DNA from: Kocuria salsicia
Lineage (GTDB): Bacteria; Actinomycetota; Actinomycetes; Actinomycetales; Micrococcaceae
Assembly (NCBI RefSeq): GCF_007681555.1
Contig: NZ_VELE01000001.1
Coordinates: 434,001-498,000, forward strand
Direction of reading: 5' to 3'
DNA length: 64,000 bases
Program-made: the position numbers and the translations under genes
Notes under the pieces: generated by a model
Told to the model about the DNA's origin: nothing
The model's input: only the letters and a program-made list of their open reading frames with translations
The model's database searches: none
In this document: positions 57,756 to 64,000 of the stretch, in pieces
Numbering within the stretch: position 1 is the first letter of the stretch
Layout: every line of letters begins with the position of its first letter

Positions 57756-59792
57756 TTACCGGCCGTTCTCGTCACGGAACCACCTCGCGAGCTCCGTGGC
57801 GTAGTAGGTCAGGATTGAGTTCGCGCCCGCGCGCTTGATGGACAGCACGGACTCCCGCACAGCGGCGTCCCGGTTGATCCACCCGTTCGCGGCGGCGGCC
57901 TCGATCATCGCGTACTCCCCGGAGATCTGGTACGCGGAGACCGGCACCGGGGAGGCGTCCGCGACCTCGCGCAGAATGTCCAGGTAGCTCATGGCCGGCT
58001 TGACCATGACCATGTCCGCGCCCTCGTCGAGGTCCAGCTGCATCTCCAGCAGGGCCTCGCGGCGGTTGGCGGGATCCATCTGGTAGGCCTTGCGGTCCCC
58101 CGTGAGCGTGGAGTCCACGGCCTCGCGGAACGGTCCGTAGAAGGCAGAGGAGTACTTGGCGCTGTAGGCGAGAATCGAGGTCTCCTGCTGCCCGGCTGCG
58201 TCCAGCGCGGCACGGATCACGCCCACCTCACCGTCCATCATCCCGGACGGAGCCACCATGTGCGCTCCGGCCTGCGCCTGCACCACGCCCATGCGACCGT
58301 AGATCTCCAGGGTGCGGTCGTTGTCCACGCAGCCCTGCCCGTCCAGCACGCCGCAGTGGCCGTGGTCCGTGAACTCGTCAAGGCACAGATCCGACATCAC
58401 CACGATCTCGTCCCCCACCTCTTCCCTCACGGCACGGATGCCGCGGTTGAGGATCCCCTCCGGGTCCAGCGCCGCCGAGCCCACCGCGTCGCGGGTCTCG
58501 GGGACACCGAAGATCATGAAGCCGCCGAGACCGAGTTCCACGGCCTCCGCGGCCGCGCGCTTCAGCGAGTCCATGCTGTGCTGGACCACGCCCGGCATGG
58601 ACGCGAGCAGCTGCGGCTCGCTCAGCCCCTCCTTGACGAAGACCGGCAGGATCAGCTCGGAGGGCGTCACCCGCGTCTCGGCCGCGAACCGGCGCATGGC
58701 GGGGGTGGTGCGCAGCCTGCGCGGGCGCGCCACCAGGTTGTAGGACATCTCGTCGTCGTTCATCTTCTCGTTCTCCTGATCCGTGTCGGTGCAGGTCGTT
58801 GGTCGTGCGTCTGTTTCGGCCGTGGTGCGGCCGTCGGGTCGTGCGGTGCCGAGCGCGGCGTCGACCGCGTCCGCCAGGTCCCGCGGCGTCGGCCAGGTGG
58901 CGGTCACGGGGCTCAGGCCCCGTTCCCGCAGCGCGCGGGCGGTGGGCTCGCCGATCGCGACCCATGCGACGTCGGCGGCGGGCCGCTGCCCGTCGAGCAG
59001 TGCGGCGGCCCGCGACGGTGCCGTGACCACCACCGCCGCCACCCCACCCGCCACACAGGCGGCCCGGGCGGCCCCCGGAGCCAGCTCCTCGACCACCGGC
59101 TCCGCGCCAGTCGGCCCCACCGCTGCCGGTTCCTCGCTCGCCTGTTCTCCGGCAGGCGTGTTCCCGGCCAGGGGCTCGGGACGGCGGCGGGGCACGGGCC
59201 GTCGGGCGGGCACGGGTACCATCTCGTACGCGGTCACCCGCCGCACGTCGTAGCCCCGCTCGCGCAAACCCTGGCCCAGGGTGTCCGAGCCGAGGGCCGA
59301 GACGGGAACGAGCGCCAGCGGCGTCTCGCCCGTCTGCCGGGACGCGCGGTGAGCCTCCCGAGCGCCCTCACCCGGGTGTGCGCCAGGACGCTCGGGCCAC
59401 TGCGCGAGCATTCCCGACGCGCTCTGGACGCGGGACGGCACGAAGTCCAGCCCCACACCGTACTCCCCCAGCGCCCGGGCGGTGGCCTCTCCCACCGCGG
59501 CCACACGGAGCAGGCCCGTGGCGCGCGCCGCCTCCAGCTGCGCGCCCCAGCCCGGTGACTCCGCAACGGCGTCGAGCGCGGCCACCGTGGTGGCCGACGT
59601 CACGCACAGCCACGTGGGCGCGGACGGGTGAGCGGCCTGGTCGAGCAGCCCCGCCAACTCCGAGGGATCGGCCGGACGCTGCGCCTCCAGCATCGGGGAC
59701 GCGCACGGCTCGTGGCCCCGCTCCCGCAGCAGCGCGGCGAGCTCGTGCGCTGCGGCGGGATCGCGGGTGATGAGCACGCGCGCTGGGGTCAC
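57756..59792 (-). CDS. hemD-hemB: Fused uroporphyrinogen-III synthase and porphobilinogen synthase (HemD-HemB)
   Basis: The frame is open for 678 residues with no stop between the two enzymes. Residues 1-343 are HemD (VTPARVLITRD start, VAAVGEATARAL, VAIGEPTARALRE) with a Pro/Arg/Glu-rich insertion near 180-235. Residues 344-678 are a full-length HemB with the metal motif DLCLDEFTDHGHCG, lysine segments YSAKYSS and MVKPAMSYLD. HemB can also start independently at the ATG 58763, which has its own AGGAG. The GTG start overlaps the hemC stop. HemD closes hydroxymethylbilane; HemB joins two 5-aminolevulinates. Confidence 0.85.
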   Translation of the reverse strand: MTPARVLITRDPAAAHELAALLRERGHEPCASPMLEAQRPADPSELAGLLDQAAHPSAPTWLCVTSATTVAALDAVAESPGWGAQLEAARATGLLRVAAVGEATARALGEYGVGLDFVPSRVQSASGMLAQWPERPGAHPGEGAREAHRASRQTGETPLALVPVSALGSDTLGQGLRERGYDVRRVTAYEMVPVPARRPVPRRRPEPLAGNTPAGEQASEEPAAVGPTGAEPVVEELAPGAARAACVAGGVAAVVVTAPSRAAALLDGQRPAADVAWVAIGEPTARALRERGLSPVTATWPTPRDLADAVDAALGTARPDGRTTAETDARPTTCTDTDQENEKMNDDEMSYNLVARPRRLRTTPAMRRFAAETRVTPSELILPVFVKEGLSEPQLLASMPGVVQHSMDSLKRAAAEAVELGLGGFMIFGVPETRDAVGSAALDPEGILNRGIRAVREEVGDEIVVMSDLCLDEFTDHGHCGVLDGQGCVDNDRTLEIYGRMGVVQAQAGAHMVAPSGMMDGEVGVIRAALDAAGQQETSILAYSAKYSSAFYGPFREAVDSTLTGDRKAYQMDPANRREALLEMQLDLDEGADMVMVKPAMSYLDILREVADASPVPVSAYQISGEYAMIEAAAANGWINRDAAVRESVLSIKRAGANSILTYYATELARWFRDENGR
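58761..58777 (-). promoter_or_regulatory. Internal ribosome binding site and start for hemB
   Basis: AGGAG (complement 58773-58777) lies nine bases before the ATG at 58763, which begins MNDDEMSYNLVARPRRL. A second ATG (58748) follows five codons later. This start would give a normal 335-residue HemB. Confidence 0.65.
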
Positions 59793-60733
59793 AGGCTCAA
59801 CCGCGCCAGTCGTCCGGCACCGTTGCCCAGCAGCTCCTGGGCCACGTGCGCGCCCAGGGCCGCGGCACCCTCGAGGTCCGCGTCCGGCAGGGACGCCGCG
59901 TGCCGCATGACCTCGGAGCCGTCCGGGTCGGCCACGACCACCTCGAGCTCCAGGACACCGTCCACCAGGCGCGCGTACGTGCCCACCGGGGCCGCGCAGC
60001 CCGCTTCGAGCGTCGCCAGGACGGTGCGCTCCGCGGTGACGTCCAGGCGCGTGGGCAGGTGGTCCACGGCGGTCAGGCCGCGGGCCAGCCCGGTGTCCGG
60101 GTCCAGGTCCGCGCGCACCTCCAGCGCCAGCGCACCCTGCCCGGGAGCGGGGAGCATCAGGTGCGGGTCCAGGTACTGGGTGATCCGTCCCTCGAGTCCC
60201 AGCCGGATCAGTCCGGAGGCGGCCAGCACGACGGCGTCCAGATCTCCCGGGTCCGCCGGCGCCACGCGGTTGAGGCGGGTGCCCACGTTGCCGCGGATGT
60301 CCACGATGCGCAGGTCCGGGCGCAGGGCCCGCAGCTGCGCGACGCGCCGCGGCGAGCCCGTTCCCACGGCCGCCCCCTCGGGGAGCTCCTCCAGGGTGAG
60401 GCCGTCGCGGGCGCACAGGGCGTCCCGCGGGTCCTCGCGCTCGGGCAGCGCGGCGACCACGAGTCCCTCGACGTCCGCCGTGGGCAGGTCCTTGAGGGAG
60501 TGCACCGCGAGGTCCACGTCCCCTTCCAGCACGCGCGAGCGCAGGGCGGTCGCGAAGACGCCGGTGCCACCCAGCTGGGAGAGGGGACCCGTGAGGACGT
60601 CCCCCTCGGTGCGTACGGTGACGACCTCGTGGGGCACGCCCCCGGCGCGGGTCACGGCGTCCGCGGCCCAGCGGGTCTGGGTCATCGCGAGCTGGGAGCC
60701 GCGGGTGCCCACGGTGAAGAAGTCGGCGCTCAC
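59789..60733 (-). CDS. hemC: Hydroxymethylbilane synthase (porphobilinogen deaminase)
   Basis: HemC polymerises four porphobilinogens. The 314-residue product has VGTRGSQLAM (8-17), AVHSLKDLP, RRVAQL, APGQGALALE and the cofactor cysteine in EAGCAAPVG. Its GTG start overlaps the hemH stop, and its stop overlaps the hemD start, so all are coupled. Confidence 0.96.
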   Translation of the reverse strand: MSADFFTVGTRGSQLAMTQTRWAADAVTRAGGVPHEVVTVRTEGDVLTGPLSQLGGTGVFATALRSRVLEGDVDLAVHSLKDLPTADVEGLVVAALPEREDPRDALCARDGLTLEELPEGAAVGTGSPRRVAQLRALRPDLRIVDIRGNVGTRLNRVAPADPGDLDAVVLAASGLIRLGLEGRITQYLDPHLMLPAPGQGALALEVRADLDPDTGLARGLTAVDHLPTRLDVTAERTVLATLEAGCAAPVGTYARLVDGVLELEVVVADPDGSEVMRHAASLPDADLEGAAALGAHVAQELLGNGAGRLARLSL

Positions 60734-61941
60734 CGCAGGACCACCCCGCCGTCAGCGTCCAGGTCCACGGGGATGGGCTCCCCCTGCGGCCGCTGGGCGA
60801 TCGTGGGCCGGGGCTCGTCCCGCCCGTGCAACACCTTCACGCAGCAGTCCGGAGCGCACTCGTCGAACCAGGTGCCGCGCGAGCACGCGGAGATCCTGGG
60901 TGGTGCGGTGGGAGTCCCCAGCCGCTGCTCCACGAGGTCCACCAGGGCGGCTACGAACTCGGGGTCCGTTCCCGCCGTGGGGATCCGCTCGAACTCGAGC
61001 TGCGCCTCGGCGGCGGCGTCGCGGGCCTCGGTGTCGAGGTCCCACAGCACCTCCATGTGGTCGGAGACGAAGCCCAGCGGCACCACGGCCACTCCGGTCA
61101 CACCCTGTTCAGGGAGCGACTCGATGACGTCGCAGATGTCCGGCTCCAGCCACGGCATGGACGGGGGCCCGGAACGGGACTGGTAGACCAGTTCCCACTC
61201 GACGTCGGCCATCTCCTCCCCCACCTGCTCCACGATCCAGCGGGCGGCGGCGAGGTGCTGGGCCACGTAGGCGGAGTCGCCCTCGAAGTCCATGCGCTGC
61301 GGGCCGGCGGCGTTGGCGTCCGTCATGGGCACCGAGTGGGTGGTGAACAGCACCCGCAGGCCGCCATCCGTGCGGGAGCGCAGGGCCTGCAGCGAGTCGC
61401 GCAGCTTGCGCGCGTAGGGACGCAGGAAGCCCTCGGAGTCGTAGTACTGCCGGATCTTCTCCACGTGCATCTGATCCTGCAGCCCGGTCTCCTCGAGTCC
61501 CACGCCGTAGTCCTCGCGGTACTGGCGGCAGCTGGAGTAGCCCGAGTAGGCGCTCGTGGCCATCACCAGCAGGTCCGTGTAGCCGCGCTCGTGGCACTCG
61601 CGCAGCACGTCCGCCACGTACGGGTCCCAGTTGCGGTTGGCGAGCAGCACGGGCAGCTCGATCCCCCGCCGCGCGAGCTCCGCCTCGAGGGCGTCCCGCA
61701 GCGCGCGGTTCTGGGCGTTGATGGGGCTCACACCGCCGTTGGCACGGTAGTGCGTGGCCACCTCCTCGAGCCGCTCGTCCGGGATGCCGCGCCCGCGCGT
61801 CACGTTGCGCAGGAACGGGATGACGTCCTCCTGGCCCTCGGGTCCGCCGAAGGACGAGAGGATCAGGGCCTGGAAGTCGTGCGGCGCCGCGCTGCGCGCC
61901 GCGCTGAGGGCGTTGGTCTGGTCGTCGCGGATCTCAGTCAT
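60730..61941 (-). CDS. hemH: Coproporphyrin III ferrochelatase (HemH/CpfC)
   Basis: It inserts iron into coproporphyrin III. The 403-residue product has SSFGGPEGQEDVIPFL near 28-43, TTHSVP with the metal histidine, and PLGFVSDHMEVLWDLD. A C-terminal CSRGTWFDECAPDCC cysteine set probably holds a [2Fe-2S] cluster, as in actinobacterial enzymes. The ATG lies one base after the hemQ stop. The combination with HemQ implies the coproporphyrin-dependent path. Confidence 0.95.
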   Translation of the reverse strand: MTEIRDDQTNALSAARSAAPHDFQALILSSFGGPEGQEDVIPFLRNVTRGRGIPDERLEEVATHYRANGGVSPINAQNRALRDALEAELARRGIELPVLLANRNWDPYVADVLRECHERGYTDLLVMATSAYSGYSSCRQYREDYGVGLEETGLQDQMHVEKIRQYYDSEGFLRPYARKLRDSLQALRSRTDGGLRVLFTTHSVPMTDANAAGPQRMDFEGDSAYVAQHLAAARWIVEQVGEEMADVEWELVYQSRSGPPSMPWLEPDICDVIESLPEQGVTGVAVVPLGFVSDHMEVLWDLDTEARDAAAEAQLEFERIPTAGTDPEFVAALVDLVEQRLGTPTAPPRISACSRGTWFDECAPDCCVKVLHGRDEPRPTIAQRPQGEPIPVDLDADGGVVLR

Positions 61942-61942
61942 C

Positions 61943-62671
61943 TCAGGCGAGGACCTCACCGATCTCGTCCGTGCGGATCCGGCGGCCCGTGTAGAAGGGG
62001 GTCTCATCGCGCACGTGCAGCCGCGCCTCGGTGTTGCGGAAGTGACGCATCATGTCCACGAGGTCCACAAGCTCCGGGGCCTCCAGCGCCAGCAGCCACT
62101 CGAAGTCGTTGAGCCCGAAGCACGCGATGGTGTTCGCGAGCACCTGGGGGTAGTCGCGCGCCTTCATGCCGTGGTTCTTGAGCATCTCGCTGCGGCGCTC
62201 GGGGTTCATGTAATACCAGTCGTAGGAGCGCACGAACGGGTACACGCACACCCAGTCCTTCGGCTCGACACCCCGCGCGAAGGCCGGCGAGTGGTTCGAG
62301 GTGAACTCGGCCTCGCGGTGCACGCCCATGGCGTTCCAGGACTGGCGGGTGCCGGCCACCAGCGGTTCCCGGCGCAGCTCGCGCACGGCGGACTGCAGGG
62401 CGTCCGGCTCCTTGCCGGTCAGCCAGAGCATCAGGTCCGCGCTCTCGCGCATCCCGGAGACGTCGTACACGCCCCGCACGGTCACGTCCCGCTCCGCCAG
62501 CCGCGCCACGAGGGCGTCGAAGCTCTCTCTGCTGGCCGCCGAGTCCGCGTCCTGCGCCCGGTCACCCGTGCGCTCCAGCACCGTGTACTGGGACCAGTAG
62601 AGCTTGTCCCCGCCGCCCTGCGCGGCCTCCTGGCCGCCGTGCTCCTGCGTCTTCGCTGCGTGCTCACTCAT
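61943..62671 (-). CDS. hemQ: Coproheme decarboxylase HemQ (ChdC)
   Basis: HemQ converts coproheme to heme b with hydrogen peroxide. The 242-residue product belongs to the chlorite-dismutase-like family, with YWSQYTVL (25-32), FVRSYDWYYM, KARDYPQVLANTIACFGL and the heme-ligand region DMMRHFR. The ATG has AAAGGA upstream. It is the gene after cgoX and before hemH. Confidence 0.95.
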   Translation of the reverse strand: MSEHAAKTQEHGGQEAAQGGGDKLYWSQYTVLERTGDRAQDADSAASRESFDALVARLAERDVTVRGVYDVSGMRESADLMLWLTGKEPDALQSAVRELRREPLVAGTRQSWNAMGVHREAEFTSNHSPAFARGVEPKDWVCVYPFVRSYDWYYMNPERRSEMLKNHGMKARDYPQVLANTIACFGLNDFEWLLALEAPELVDLVDMMRHFRNTEARLHVRDETPFYTGRRIRTDEIGEVLA

Positions 62672-62778
62672 CCTGTGCGTTCCTTTCGACTTCTCGTTCT
62701 CTTCCGTTCCGCGCCGCGCGTCCGCCGCCGCGCACGGGCCTCCTTGCCCACGACGACGACGCCCGCGCACCGCGGTGC

Positions 62779-64000
62779 CTAGTGCGGGCTCGTGCCCGCG
62801 CTCCCCGAGGGGGTGCCGGTGTCGTAGCCGTGGTGCTCCAGCAGCGTGCGGACCTGCTTTCGGGTGTCCGCGACAACCGCCGCGAGACCCGTTCCGGACA
62901 GCCACGCGCCCACGGCGGCGGCGTCCGGGATCTCCTTCAGCGCCCGGCGGAAGCCCGTGACTCGGGCGCTGTGCCCCGCATCCGTGCGTGGCAGCGCCGC
63001 GTGCCAGCGCACGACGTCCGCACCCACGAGCTGCTCCGGCTCGATGGGGACCCCCAGCAGCGTGCTGGCGTCCCCCAGGGCCAGGGCGATGAGGTGCTTG
63101 TCCTCCAGCGCCACTTCCGGGGAGGGGCCGGAGCCGCGCTGCGCCGCACGGCCGTAGGACAGCCGCAGGACGTGCCGGTGCTCACCGGCCTCCCGGGCCA
63201 CCCACTTCCACTTGGCGCTCGCGTGGGTCAGGGCCTTCGCGCGGACGTCCCGGACGTCCTCGCTCACGAGCAGACCCGTGCCGCGCGGGGCGGGGTCCAG
63301 GGCGGGGCAGTCCAGCACGAGCGTGGCCAGCGCAATGCGCGGACCGGAGCGCGGGGTGTAGTTCTGGGCGTCCTGCATGTGGCTGCCCATCAGGCGCACC
63401 GCGGTGGGCCCGTCCGTGGCCATCACGAGCAGCTCGCCGCGCGCCACAGCCGTCTTGTCCCCGTCCATGGGCTGGCGCTGGATGACCATCCAGCCCGGCC
63501 GGCGGGGATCGCGGTCCAGCGCGATCACGTCGTAGCGGGTGACGAGCTTGACGCCCAGCCGCTCGGCGTCGTCCACCAGGCGCTCGCTCAGCAGATTCAT
63601 CCCGCCGTCGAGCCCCGCGACGTTCGAGCCGGCGGGGGTGATTTCGCGCAGCGCGCCGGCCGCGGCCCCCAGGCTGCCGAGCTCTCGCAGTCTGCTGCGC
63701 AGACCGGGCGCGACGGCGTCGACATCCAGACGGTCCGGGTGCATGGAGTAGACGCCGGAGACGAACGGGGACACGAGCCTGTCGACGACGCGCTGACCCA
63801 TGCGGGCGCGCACGAGACCGCCCACGGTGCGCTCGCCGGCTCCCACGGTCGCGGGCAGCACCCGGTCCAGCCGTGCCCGCGCGAGTCCGGCGCGTCCCAG
63901 GGGGACTCGCAGCTCGGGGTCGGAGGGATCCGCGGGAATCCCCAGCACGCCCGAGTGCGGTGCGGGGATGGCGCCCTCGGGCAGGTAGAGCCAAGAGCCC
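62779..64000 (-). CDS. cgoX: Coproporphyrinogen III oxidase CgoX (HemG/HemY), 5' end missing
   Basis: The frame is open to the last base of the window, so the N-terminal FAD-binding part lies outside; about 407 residues are visible. The segment LPEGAIPAPHSGVLGIPAD, spread around 63930-63985, together with RLVSPFVSGVYSMHPDRLDVDAVAPGL (split in two here) and the C-terminal GTGLAAVVADTRKQV, are typical of this flavin oxidase. It should oxidise coproporphyrinogen III before iron insertion. A GCACCGCGGTGC palindrome (62767-62778) lies after its stop. Confidence 0.9.
   Translation of the reverse strand, partial: GSWLYLPEGAIPAPHSGVLGIPADPSDPELRVPLGRAGLARARLDRVLPATVGAGERTVGGLVRARMGQRVVDRLVSPFVSGVYSMHPDRLDVDAVAPGLRSRLRELGSLGAAAGALREITPAGSNVAGLDGGMNLLSERLVDDAERLGVKLVTRYDVIALDRDPRRPGWMVIQRQPMDGDKTAVARGELLVMATDGPTAVRLMGSHMQDAQNYTPRSGPRIALATLVLDCPALDPAPRGTGLLVSEDVRDVRAKALTHASAKWKWVAREAGEHRHVLRLSYGRAAQRGSGPSPEVALEDKHLIALALGDASTLLGVPIEPEQLVGADVVRWHAALPRTDAGHSARVTGFRRALKEIPDAAAVGAWLSGTGLAAVVADTRKQVRTLLEHHGYDTGTPSGSAGTSPH

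Overview
The window is about 70% G+C and reads as the core chromosome of an actinobacterium in the order Micrococcales, most likely Micrococcaceae and possibly Kocuria or a close relative. This is inferred from gene content (WhiB, MtrAB-LpqB, PdtaS, AdnAB, UPF0182, HemQ-type heme synthesis), from the strong G/C third-position bias and from the frequent GTG starts. No rRNA, CRISPR array, prophage or insertion sequence was seen. One tRNA gene (initiator Met) is present. Both ends cut through genes.

Layout. 1-4.2 kb: the 3' part of an FtsK/SpoIIIE-type ATPase, a small membrane protein and a WhiB regulator. 4.3-8.4 kb (minus strand): SAF-domain membrane protein, CpaE/MinD-like ATPase and PdtaS sensor kinase, divergent from a BldC-like DNA-binding protein across a region holding two contiguous 18-bp dyads. 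8.8-22.9 kb: LysM protein, Rv3235-like protein, SecA, HPF, ComF, LpqB-MtrB-MtrA, a MetE-like protein, chorismate mutase and MnmA; much of this order matches mycobacterial synteny. 23.1-26.5 kb: cysteine desulfurase and TrmL, divergent from a very compact symmetrical promoter, then an HtrA protease. 26.8-31.9 kb: TPM-domain protein, PspA, HerA-like ATPase and a hexapeptide acyltransferase. 32.1-40.2 kb: tRNA-fMet, UPF0182, a PDZ-Lon protease, a DUF2342 zincin, a YgjP-like metallopeptidase and a ThiF-like protein. 40.2-43.8 kb: an accessory-looking module of a LacI regulator, a Baeyer-Villiger-type monooxygenase and an alpha/beta hydrolase. 43.8-56.1 kb: UvrD2, NudC, a phosphotransferase, AdnB, AdnA and a DEDDh exonuclease. 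56.4-64 kb (minus strand): heme genes in the order cgoX, hemQ, hemH, hemC, hemD-hemB, hemL.

How the genes work together. The heme cluster encodes most of the coproporphyrin-dependent route; hemA and hemE must lie elsewhere. MnmA uses sulfur that the neighbouring desulfurase can supply. MtrAB-LpqB, PdtaS, PspA, HtrA, SecA and the TPM protein form an envelope-sensing and export layer. UvrD2, AdnAB and the exonuclease form a DNA repair block. Many gene pairs overlap by four bases (ATGA or GTGA), which suggests translational coupling.

The most unusual observations are: hemD and hemB forming one uninterrupted reading frame with a good internal start for hemB; a set of apparently leaderless promoters (TANNNT six or seven bases before the start codon), including a back-to-back pair built on one palindrome; the twin dyads upstream of the SAF/CpaE/PdtaS operon; a terminator-like hairpin inside the presumed whiB leader; short tandem repeats next to two ribosome binding sites; a lysine-to-arginine change in the AdnA P-loop; and two clamp-binding-like QPALF motifs in the exonuclease tail.
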